From positions 13,365,479 to 13,429,478 of the forward strand of contig OX439007.1 in the NCBI GenBank assembly GCA_949316495.1: 64,000 nucleotides of DNA, read 5' to 3'. A program made the position numbers and the translations under genes. Origin of the DNA: Amphiduros pacificus (taxonomy: Eukaryota; Annelida; Polychaeta; Phyllodocida; Hesionidae). Shown here in pieces: positions 23,907 through 35,811 of this stretch (the stretch's first letter is position 1; each line of letters starts with the position of its first letter). A model generated the notes under the pieces. That model was not told the DNA's origin. It ran no database searches and worked only from the letters and a program-made list of their open reading frames with translations.

Positions 23907-25610
23907 TCATAAAATGACACAGCACTTTGAGTCAGACACTATTTCGGTCTCCCCCCTTTTAACCATTTTTTTCTGAAATTTCTTTGGTGTCTTATAGGTA
24001 TAGGCTCTCAATTCAGGACCCCCTCTTTGTTTCCTTAGCAACACCACCAACACCCCCGTTTCTTTACAATCAATATCCCATAACCACCTTTTCTCAGACG
24101 TCCCTTCTTTATTGACTGAGATAATGGGACTATCAATATAATTCCCATCTGAGGAATACCTGTATACTTTCCCCATCAATCTGTCTGCCACAAACACACA
24201 CCCCAAACTGTCCACAGCAAACCTGAGTCGGTTTCCTTCCTCAATGTCCAGACTGGCAACCTGAGACTGTGCAGAACTTGTACTTCTCTTACTATTAGTG
24301 TCATTCAAACTGTTTAGTTTGTCATCTTCATCAGGTTTGTCTCTGCCTTCTTCAACATTAGCGGCATCCTCGGTCTTTTCATCATCAACATTATTTGATA
24401 TCTCTTTATTCCCATCTTTGATATCATCAGTGTCTTTCTCGCCGTCCTTTTCATCGGTAACCTTGATTTCTTCAGCTTCAGTGTTCTTCAATGGTTCCTC
24501 ATCCTTGTCATCTTCGGATATATTGACTGGTTCAACAGTAGTCTCAACTCTCTCTTCAGATGGTTTATTTTTAGTATCCAAGGCATCGTTCTCTTCCTTC
24601 ATGGAGTTTTTATCCTCATTTACAATATTGATTGCCTGCACATGTGTCACCCCAACATTATTATTTGTTCTGTTATGTATATGTTTCCTTTCAATAACTA
24701 CATCATCTTTTGTGGATGGTTTTGAAACAGGGGAAATATCAGTATCTAAAGAATAACTAAAATCTTCTTTATAGACTCCGGTCTTATCAAATGTCCTCAC
24801 AAATCTTTCAGTCGGATTACAAAGAATTATCTCATCCTCGCTATTTACAAATATTTGGGCTTCTTGTAAATCACAATCTATTTCTCCAGGTTTCAGTACA
24901 CTCACCGCTTTATAAACTGATTTTTCCTGATTTATAAAATGTAGGAAATTTGCTTCAGTGTCCAAAGCGATTACTTCGTTTTCAGAGTTCACAGTCAGTG
25001 AGGGTACTAAACTTTCTTTTTCTGCCAAAAAGGCAGAGAATTTAAACTTGCCTGCCAGTGTGTAATAGCTCACACTATTGTATTTTTCATTCTTCAGTGT
25101 CAATAACACTTGGTCCTGGTGCAGAGTTGCTCCTCCTTGGTACTCATGTGTTTTCAGGTATTCCCATCTTTTCTTCACCTCTCCACTTTTATCCACCCAA
25201 ATAACTTCGCCCTTTGAGCTATCAATCAGAATAATGTCTCCATCGTCCTTCATCAGAAAACTATCTGGATAACAAATCGCCTTTTTATTAGAGTGTTTTT
25301 CTAAAGAGAAGTAAGCAATCCTCTTGACGCCAAGTCCCGTTTCTTCTATGTTTTCTGGTGTATCTCCAGGGTTGTAAGGCAAGTCTTCAGATTGCAGTTC
25401 TTCCACCAGACACGCCGGGCAGACAAACCTCCATATTGTTTTCACCCCATCACAGCTCACAAAACTCCTGGCCCCATCATAACATTTCTCACAGAAGAAG
25501 TGCTCACAAACCTTGCTTTTCCTGGCTGAGAATCGCTGGATGCATTGCCTACAGGGTGGGGGAAGCTGCCTGCCTTCAGGAACTTCTCCATCTCGGCTTC
25601 TTACCGCCAT
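23907..25610 (-). CDS. RING-finger beta-propeller protein with C-terminal CaaX box
   Basis: Single-exon frame of 567 codons. The ATG at 25610 is preceded in frame by TGA nine bases upstream and has G at -3 and +4, so this start is firm. Residues 20-67 form a C3HC4-like RING: CRQC, then CEHFFCEKC, then CPAC. Residues about 95-290 and 460-545 hold beta-propeller-like strands of the NHL type (GDIILIDSSKGEVIWVD, NEVIALD, DEIILCN, GCVFVADRLMGKVYRYS). Between the fourth and fifth blade is an acidic, low-complexity insert of about 150 residues rich in D, E and K. The last four residues are CVIL, a CaaX box whose final leucine favours geranylgeranylation. Inferred role: a TRIM32-like E3 ubiquitin ligase held at a membrane. 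No B-box or coiled coil is evident. The lack of introns could reflect a retrocopied family. Confidence 0.85.
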   Translation of the reverse strand: MAVRSRDGEVPEGRQLPPPCRQCIQRFSARKSKVCEHFFCEKCYDGARSFVSCDGVKTIWRFVCPACLVEELQSEDLPYNPGDTPENIEETGLGVKRIAYFSLEKHSNKKAICYPDSFLMKDDGDIILIDSSKGEVIWVDKSGEVKKRWEYLKTHEYQGGATLHQDQVLLTLKNEKYNSVSYYTLAGKFKFSAFLAEKESLVPSLTVNSENEVIALDTEANFLHFINQEKSVYKAVSVLKPGEIDCDLQEAQIFVNSEDEIILCNPTERFVRTFDKTGVYKEDFSYSLDTDISPVSKPSTKDDVVIERKHIHNRTNNNVGVTHVQAINIVNEDKNSMKEENDALDTKNKPSEERVETTVEPVNISEDDKDEEPLKNTEAEEIKVTDEKDGEKDTDDIKDGNKEISNNVDDEKTEDAANVEEGRDKPDEDDKLNSLNDTNSKRSTSSAQSQVASLDIEEGNRLRFAVDSLGCVFVADRLMGKVYRYSSDGNYIDSPIISVNKEGTSEKRWLWDIDCKETGVLVVLLRKQRGGPELRAYTYKTPKKFQKKMVKRGETEIVSDSKCCVIL

Positions 25611-25647
25611 AACCAATCAATCTCCACAGACTGCAGTGCTTTTTATA

Positions 25648-27880
<2,233 letters not shown>

Positions 27881-27884
27881 TCTT

Positions 27885-28115
27885 GTGCATGAAAACAAAT
27901 AAACACATTTAACATTTTGAAAGACAGTGGAATTACAAGATGACATGTGAGACACAACATTCAGCTCAAGTGCAATTAGTGGTGGGTATTATAACACATA
28001 ATTTTGGAGCTATATGTTCTTCTGAGGGGCCTGCAGATCTCAGACCTGGCTATCAGTGTCACAGACCAGACTGGCAGAAATCTCAACTGCATAAATAAAC
28101 ATAGAATTGAAATTT
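27885..28115 (+). repeat. Dispersed/tandem repeat C, copy 1
   Basis: Shares with 28300-28545 the landmarks AACATTTTGAAAGACAGTGG, TTAGTGGTGGGTATTAT and CTGAGGGGCCTGCAGAT, then AACTGCATAAATAAACATAG. A shorter relative begins at 29672 inside the element 29408-29848. Confidence 0.85.
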
Positions 28116-28299
28116 TTCAAACGTAGAATATATTCCAGTCAGTGTAGTCTACATTTACGACAACTTCTACTTCCATCACTACTTTTATATATGTTAATAG
28201 TTAATATATAAGACTGAGACAGAGAGGGGCTGGGGACTTTCACTCTCTGGCAACCTGTGATATTAACTACCTTAGTCACTTGTGCAGGGACATCACTTG

Positions 28300-28660
28300 T
28301 GCAGTGAAAACAAATAAACACTTTTAACATTTTGAAAGACAGTGGAATTACAAGATAACATGTGAGACACAACATTCAGCTCAATTGCAATTAGTGGTGG
28401 GTATTATGACACAGAATTTTGGAGCGATATGTACTTCTGAGGGGCCTGCAGATCACAAACCTGCCTGTCAGTGTCACAGACTGGTGGACACCTCAACTGC
28501 ATAAATAAACATAGAATTTGAATATTTTTTGGGAAATGTAGAATATATGAATATTAATAACTTTATGCACAAAAGAAAGGTATGCTATATCTTTGACTGT
28601 GTTAAAAATGTCTGAGTTTCAACTGCCAGTTTCAGAGAGTTGCCAGTCACTGTACTCTAT
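28300..28660 (+). repeat. Dispersed/tandem repeat C, copy 2, ending in a TA-element terminus
   Basis: Second copy of the 27885 repeat. After it, 28590-28656 reads like the right end of the element at 29408-29848 (GTTAAAAATGTCTGAGTTTC, then GTTGCCAGTCACTGTA). Repeat C is therefore probably the inside of an older copy of that transposon. Confidence 0.75.
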
Positions 28661-29079
28661 ATTTACGGCAACTTCAAAATGATGAGAAAGTATAAATATC
28701 ATTTTCAAAAAGGAAACTGTATACAAATTCTTTTTTTTAAAAAGATTTTCTTGATGGAGAAAATACAAAAAAATAAGATAAAATGTCTTTATAAAGGAGG
28801 ATCTGTGCATACACGGGTTGTGAACGGCTGTCTTTCTGTGAAACTCCAATAATCATCATCTTTTTGTCATATTATTGAGTGGTATTAGGGGTCAATATTT
28901 GCTAAAAACCTATCGCAAGTGTGGTCTATCTCCTGGTTTAGAGTTGACAGACCTTCTGCAACCTGGCGCAGCAAAACTTGAAATATCGAGAGAGTCCGAT
29001 TTAACGATCTGTGGCTGTACAAGATTGGGTCCGACAAGTTAGCCCGGGTTATCCCGTTTCTCCACGATTGAGGAGAACC

Positions 29080-30435
29080 AGTTAACCGTAGACCTCCGTG
29101 CTCGGCGAGTCTTCCTCCGTGCTCCGTGGGCTGTCACGGAGGAGAAAATTTCTTCTCGGCCGAGGAAAATTGCATCAATTGGCCGCTTGGTGTCACCACC
29201 TCACTACAGTATATTCGTATGTAGTTTATTTCCACGGAGGAGGAGAAAACTGCTCCTCCGTCGGAAGGAGAATGCATTGATTGGCCGCTTGGTGTCACCA
29301 CCTTATATTTTGTAGATTGTATAGGCCAATATAAGTCAATGGTAGTTTGAAATATTTCATATTCATATCTCAGTTCATAAGATATATACAGAAATGATTT
29401 ATATATACAGTGAACGGCAGACAAATCCGGACACTTTCATGTTTTTCACTCCCGATTTTCACAAAACCTTTCAAAACTGGACAAAAACTGCTCATCGTCA
29501 GTCTTAATGGCCTGTGGAGTAAAAATGATACACGTTTAATATTTACAGAATTATCAGGAAATGCACGCATTCAGCAAACCTGCAGATTGTCCGAGTCTGC
29601 ACTGAGTTATACGGTGATCTTGGTCACGTCACCACTTCTGACGTCATTTGACAGTGACACAAACATTCGTGGCGTGAAAACAAATAAACACTTTTAACAT
29701 TTTGAAAAGCAGTGGGAATACAAGAAAACATGTGAGAGACAATATTCAACTATAATTGCAATTACTACAGATCAGTTTTACTCGATATTTGACTGAGTTA
29801 AAAATGTCCGAGTTTAATCTGCCGGTTTCGGACAGTTGCCGGTCACTGTATGTATTTTGTAGATTTTATTTTGTGTTTGGCCCGAAAATAACTGCCGTAA
29901 TTGTGAACTAAATAAAAAGATATTGATTATAGTTTTGAAGATTTGACATTATACAATGGTTAACACACGTCTGACTGGAAAAATTGCTAAAGACTACCGC
30001 CAGATGTCATGACCTGAGAATGCAGTTCCAATATTGACCACCAAGCCCTCTAGTGGAATTTGTATGCGATGGAATAAACTTTCAGGGTGACATCTGGCGG
30101 TTGAATTATCCATCCAAGCGAGGAGTTTATCAAATTTTATCAAAAAGTTGTTAAAAGTGTCTTTTTAAGGGTCTTTTTCCTTCTAAATCGATGTCACAGC
30201 TAGGTAAGATGTTCATATTAACTACAATAGGACACAGAATTGTTGTGGAATTAAATAAAATGACCCACGGAGCAAGATTTGGAAGTTTGCTCGGCCGAGG
30301 AGTTCCTCCGTGCTACCACGGAGCAAGGAGTTGCTCGGCCGAGGAGCTGCATAAACTCCACGGAGGAGCAGTCCACGGAGCACGGAGGAAGATTCGCCGA
30401 GCGCCGAGGTCTGCAGTTAACTATTGTTGCGATTG
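29080..30435. mobile_element. Element with long inverted CGGAGGA-rich arms, containing a nested insertion
   Basis: The left arm (from 29080; GACCTCCGTGCTCGGCGAGT, then CTTCCTCCGTGCTCCGTGG) matches the complement of 30378-30435. Both arms contain further TCGGCCGAGG and CACGGAGGAG palindromes. On the left an internal segment ending GGCCGCTTGGTGTCACCACC occurs twice (29180 and 29283). The element 29408-29848 sits inside. Probably a degenerate DNA transposon; no transposase was seen. Confidence 0.6.
29408..29848. mobile_element. 441-bp non-autonomous element with CAGTGAMCGGCA ends and TA duplication
   Basis: The left end CAGTGAACGGCAG and the complement of the right end CAGTGACCGGCAA match as terminal inverted repeats, flanked by TA at 29406-29407 and 29849-29850. 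The weaker inner parts (TCCGGACA against TCCGAAACC) also match. A Tc1/mariner-type mover is inferred from the TA. Confidence 0.75.
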
Positions 30436-31490
30436 AGCCGGCGGCGGGAGGCGGTGGATCTGAATACCCTCGGCGAATTCAGCGGGACAAAATGGAGGAT
30501 CCGGCGATCTGCCGCTCTCGCCGCTGGCTAGACGGCGGGTGCCAATCGTGTACAGCCTGTCTTTCCCAAGGCCGGCATTCTCGATCTCCTACCACGGGTT
30601 ATATCCACTGGTTATATCCGCGCCGAGTGTATTCAGCCTTGTTCTCTAAATCAGATTCTAGACCTCAATGATCTACAAAGTCTTGAATCTGTTCTACCCT
30701 ACCTCGTAGACAGTTATTTTAGCCTAAAACTCACACATTGGTTTTTTGAAGGTTTTTTGGTGAAATTAGTCTGAACACGTCAGGTACAGCCCCCATTTTG
30801 GCTGGACATTCTGTGTGTTCTGCATGTTAAGTAATATCTACCACATCTTGAAGATAACTTTATATTCTTATTGAAGTTCAGTTTTGTTGTCACAATATAT
30901 CTGTGTACGATAAGCTTCTTCAAAATGGCCATCACATGGCAGGGCAAATCTTAAAAATTATATAGCTTGGCACCTATTGGACATATTTGAGTAATCTTAG
31001 AGTCTATTTTATGTTTTTTTGGACATGATAAATCCAATGGGAAACTTTTCAAATTGGTAATACCCATATTTTGTACTCTTCCTCATAACAATGACCAATA
31101 AAAGTAGAATAATAAGTCGAATTTAAACAAAAACTGTGTATAAAAAAAAACTGTGTTTAACAACCCATTAAGAATTTAATTTAATTTGCACATCATTGCA
31201 AGCTGTAGGTAATTATTAGTGGTGATCATATTGAAGAGGGAGAATCCATTCACACACAGGGAGGCAGCTTTGAATGCTTCAAATTAAAAGCCGAATTTAC
31301 TACCAACAGCAAATAGTACCATACAATATGTCTGATTATTACTTCCCTATTGTGTACATTACCCCACCTTTTCTCAAACTTAGGTTACCACATTGAAAGT
31401 TCAAAGCTGATGGTAAGAGGGTTTAGTGCATCGCTCAAAATAATTTGAAACTGATGACCCAAAATCTCTTGACTCGAAAGTGTCCAGTAG
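30436..31490. other. Intergenic DNA with a GC-rich patch
   Basis: 30430-30640 is markedly GC-rich (CGGCGGCGGGAGGCGGTGG) beside AT-rich neighbours, and is open for about 130 codons without recognisable protein. The rest is unremarkable. Confidence 0.4.
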
Positions 31491-31499
31491 TAGTCTGAA

Positions 31500-32515
31500 G
31501 ACAAACTCTATCTTTGCCAGAGAACTTATTGAAACTCATCATTGGTCTGCTTGGTGACTACTAAGATAAAGGAAACAATAACTACTGGTTCTCCTGGCAT
31601 AAGGGTCCTTTGTCCAACCAGATGGACAGTAAAGACAGATGCTATGAACAATGTCATTGTGAATTTTAAAGTTTTGAATGAAGTCTGGGAAGAGGCTTTA
31701 GAATATGTTAGAGATTTTAAAATGCACAGTAGAATTAGAGGAGTATTAGATGGTACATGACTTTGGTGTCTTATTGGCAGAAAACATTCTGAAACACAGT
31801 TATATTCTTAGTAAATCTGTCAAAGTCCACCAGTGTCAGCAGCAGAAAGCAAGAGAATGGCTAGCCCAACAATTATAACACTCAAAACAAAACAGACAGA
31901 CACAGCATTTGATCAATTTTAGAACAAAGTGAATAAAAAATGTAATGTATTAGGGGTAACTGGTCCCCAGCTCTCTGGATTAGGGCCTACATATCACCCC
32001 GGCACCCCACAGGAACATTACAGTAAAATCTATTATGAAGCTGCAGATTTCATAATCAATGCTAAAGACGATAGATTTGATCATCCAGGCTATAAAGTGT
32101 ATATTAATTTATAGAATATGTTGCTAAAGGCTGCTGCTGGTTATACATATGACCAGAAGTTTGCAATTATGACAAATCTGTATGCTTCAGACATTAATGC
32201 ACAGAGACTGAAAACTCAAATAGACACATTAAAGAGCAACATAGTTCTTGAAAAGAATACACCAACATGAAATTCCATAATTAATTTTATGATTACTAAT
32301 GGTGCATCTCTATACAGTGAAATTCTTGAAATGCCAGCAACAAATGCTACCAGTGAACAATCATTCAGTTTTCAAAGTGAAAACATACTTTTGGGTCAGC
32401 ATGACACAGAAGCGGCTAAATGGTCTATTGAAAATTCACGTTCATAAAGATCACACAGATGATGTTAACCAAATTCATGTTCCCAATGATTTAATATCTG
32501 TTCATGAATAAATGA
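31500..32515 (+). pseudogene. hAT-family transposase relic (C-terminal half)
   Basis: Three fragments keep the order of hAT/ZMYM-type transposases: CPTRWTVKTDAMNNV (31610-31655) with EVWEEALEYVRDFK; YYEAADFIINAKDDRFDHPG at about 32030-32090; and ATNATSEQSFS (32340-32372) followed in another frame by MTQKRLNGLLKIHVHKD. The last matches the AxxAxSERxFS dimerisation block. Several stops (for example TGA at 31758-31760 and TAG at 32112) and at least one frameshift break it. The N-terminal zinc finger was not found. Confidence 0.8.
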
Positions 32516-33345
32516 ACATATCTGTATTTGGCACTTTTATGGAATCTGACATGCAATCTGTGATTTGATCCTTGATAATTAAGTACACAAAATAACAAAT
32601 ATCTGAACTGATATTTCAAATTATGTATGTGTGAATAGGAACATTGTGTTATTTGTGTCCACAGCCATAGCATTATTTTACCTAAATGCTTAGGTTATTT
32701 ATATGGACATCTAAAAGTAGTGAAGGAAGGTGGTGCCACACACCTCGTTTGACATTAAATTTGGAATTTGTGAGGAATTGACTTGCCTGTGTAGAAATTG
32801 ATGCTGCATGCCTGATGTTTGACAGCATTGGCAGCATGTAGGTTATTAACAAATTATATTCTAGCTTTGATAGTTTTGGCCAAGTCTCATAATGCTGTTC
32901 ACAAATAGTGGCAACACTTCTGACAGTCCTTTTTTCTAACTGGTATTAATACTCTTTTTTTCTTTCCATCATAAAGATATATATATACAATGTATTTCAT
33001 AGCAGAATGATGCTGGCATTGTATGAAATACATTACAAGAAACACTATTTATTTCCTTATCATGGCCTTAAAATTACTTCTTAACACCAACAGCAAGGGC
33101 ATGACATTATTTCAGTGTGCAAGGAACCTTTAATCATACAAAAAAACCTGAATATAAGCATGAAATAAGGTGAAACGTCAATGAGAGGCGGCCATTTTTG
33201 AATTTATGCAAATTAGGTGATGTTCCACTAAGATGATTTTGGTAGACTTTTTATATGTTCATCTGGGTAACATTCTGAGACAAATAACACCAAAATGGTT
33301 TCTGTTCTAATTTGTTCTGGGTCATTTCATATTTTGACTGGACTA
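32516..33345. other. Intergenic DNA, nothing recognised
   Basis: AT-rich sequence. It includes a short imperfect inverted pair around 32975-33030 (ATATATACAATGTATTTCAT against ATGAAATACATTACA) and nothing else of note. Confidence 0.5.
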
Positions 33346-33349
33346 TATA

Positions 33350-34265
33350 TTAAGTTTGGATATCAGACCACCTCCGACAGAATCTATTAAGTATAGGGAT
33401 TTAAAGGCATTGATCTTGAATCCCTCAGGAATGACCTCAAATCCATCACAGGTCAAACCTAAATGGAAGCTTAATGAAGCTAAATGGAAGCACTTATCCC
33501 TATGTGACATGATAGATTATTATGACAAGGAGCTAACACCCTTAATGGACAAGCATGCTCCTCTAAAAAAGGCTAATATGTCCCAACGCAAGCCAGTTCC
33601 TTGGGTGAATCACCAAATAAAGCACAAGAGGTCTCTTAAGAGAAGACCTGAGAGAAAGATGAAAAAAACAACAAATCTTCATATTGATCAGGAATTGTAT
33701 AACACTTTAAGAAATAAATATAATTCCTTGTTGAAATCATCCCAATCCAAATATTTTTTCAGAATGGGGCGAAGAAAGCAAGCATGACCCGAAAAAGCTC
33801 TTTAGAGTCATTTAATTGGTCATGCACAAGGCTAGGGATACCCCAATACCCCAATCAGAGTGTGAGATTTCTCAGGCAGAGAAGTTCAATGAATTTTTTC
33901 TTGAAAAATTAGAAAAAATCAGAAAGAACATGGATGACACACCATTTGGTGCAAATCCTCCACCAGATGTCACTACAAACAATGACATGCAGTCTCTGTC
34001 TCTACCCTTTGGGGTAGAGAGGTTTATATTGGAGATGTGCGCAAGCTGATTAAAAAGGCAGCAAATAAGTCATGTGAACTACATCCCATCTAGATCTGAG
34101 CGATGACATCCTGCCTAACATTACTGCCCTCATAAACAAATCATTGTCTGATGCAACAATACCAGAGAATAAGAAAATTGTAAATATTGCACCTCTTCTG
34201 AAAAAACTAAGTCTAGAAGTTATTGAGAATTATAGACATGTCTCAAACTCAAAGCATTCATAAAA
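33350..34265 (+). mobile_element. LINE fragment (endonuclease-RT linker and RT start)
   Basis: It aligns by eye with the LINE at 35807-42300: MDKHAPLKKANMSQRKPVPW, KSSQSKYFFRM, then FNEFFLEKLEKIRKNMDD and APLLKKLSLEVIENYRHVSN. Frame changes near 33790 and 34050 and loss of the catalytic RT show that it is dead and truncated at both ends. Confidence 0.8.
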
Positions 34266-34807
34266 CGAGGTTTTCAAGCACTTTTTCCTTGCACAATATA
34301 AATGTTTATACCCCAAAATTGCCCTCATAATTGCCCTACATAAATTTCTGTGCCATTTGAAAGTAAACAAGTCTTCTGCTAAAATCCAAATCATCCATTG
34401 GACACTGTCAACAAACTTTGTTTAGCTGACCAGTGATCTAGTGCAAACACCTGCTTAGTAATGTTTTGTTAACAATGGGCCACCATTCAGATTGGTACAA
34501 TGGAGTGATTTGGCTTACAGAGGCCTATTTGTCCATTAATGTTTGTCCATTGGTACAGGCCTAACACCCTTAAAGACCACAATAGAGGTCATACAATGGT
34601 ATACATGTGATCACCTGGTGGTCAAAAGAGTACAGCCAGTACTTGGCACTTTCAGCAAAACTCAATAACCATAGTTGGTGTGTTTTGGTTGATTTTAGTG
34701 AGATAGCTTGCTCGCATCACAGTTTCGTTGGCACAAATCATTTAAGCATACCCCAAACCTCTGTAAAATTGCATGTGACCTCTCTGATTTATGAATGCTT
34801 TAACCTA

Positions 34808-34809
<2 letters not shown>
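34266..34809. other. Intergenic DNA with a small repeat shared with 44,900
   Basis: About 40 bases near 34560-34600 (AACACCCT...GACCACAATAGAGGTCA) match, inverted, the stretch 44930-44970. Otherwise nothing was recognised. Confidence 0.4.
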
Positions 34810-34889
<80 letters not shown>

Positions 34890-34890
34890 T
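34810..34890. repeat. (AAT)n microsatellite
   Basis: About 27 ATA/AAT triplets. Confidence 0.97.
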
Positions 34891-35020
34891 TCCGGGCAGC
34901 CAATTTAGCTATGCATGTGGGACTTAACAGTTTGAAAAAAACCTTCAAAGTTGCCATGAAGACCAATCACCAAATTTAAGTGAAACTCCTGTAATAAAGC
35001 AATATATTTCCTATGTATTG

Positions 35021-35690
35021 ATGCTTTCAAATAATCATATGTTAAATGAGAAACCTCTGGTATTTTCCTTCTGTGGCGCCACAAACTCTTCATGTTTGCT
35101 TTTCTCTAGTAATAACTGTTCAACTTTGCAATGCATAAATGACAGTTTTGTCCCTGTACCATGCAACAACTATCAGAATATGTATAAAGGACACATAAGT
35201 CTCCTCCCACCAACAAATGCAAGTGTATCATGCTCTATGAGCCACTTCCAATGCAAAGATAACTACATGTATATTGCACGAACATATATCTGTGATGGTA
35301 TTCTGGACTGCACAAGTGGAGAAGATGAATTCAATTGTGAAGAGATTTGTGTTTTCAACAGTAATCGAGGGAATTGTTAAACTGAGTGTTTAAAGTCAGA
35401 TTGTATTTGTTTGGACAATTATTTCCAGTGTTATTTAGGTGGATGTATTCATATGTCAAACATATGTGATGGAAGTAATTCTTGCCCACATAAGTTAGAT
35501 TTTTCAGACGAGATGTTCTGTCCAAAATCTAATTGCACAGAAGGTTATTTCCTTTGTGGTGACGGCAAGTGCATCAAAGGAACTTCTTCAGAAATAACAT
35601 GTAATTTTAATGATGAGATTATAGATATGACAGATGAGAAAGAGTGCAGTGGAACATTTAATGATAATTGTAAAGTAATAACAATTTATA
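35021..35690 (+). pseudogene. LDLR-A/LRR receptor pseudogene, 5' part
   Basis: Three LDL-receptor class A modules can be read. The first is at 35235-35340 (HFQCKDNYMYIARTYICDG, then DCTSGEDEFNC), the second at about 35411-35522 (FQCYLGGCIHMSNICDG, then DFSDEMFC), and the third at 35537-35642 (YFLCGDGKCIKG, then DEKEC). All share one frame, which is interrupted by a TAA at 35378-35380. The frame is lost at the (AAT)n tail of the LINE at 35696. Together with 42344-43562 this resembles the ectodomain of GRL101-like G-protein-coupled receptors of snails. An N-terminal signal peptide was not identified. Confidence 0.7.
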
Positions 35691-35695
35691 ACATA

Positions 35696-35810
<115 letters not shown>

Positions 35811-35811
35811 T

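Noticed and set aside
24298-24756. Plus-strand Ser-rich open frame opposite the RING gene
   Set aside because: It is the antisense shadow of the acidic D/E/K-rich insert.
30279-30671. GC-rich open frame as a possible gene or CpG-island promoter
   Set aside because: It coincides with the inverted arm of a transposon-like element; the protein is low complexity and unrecognisable.
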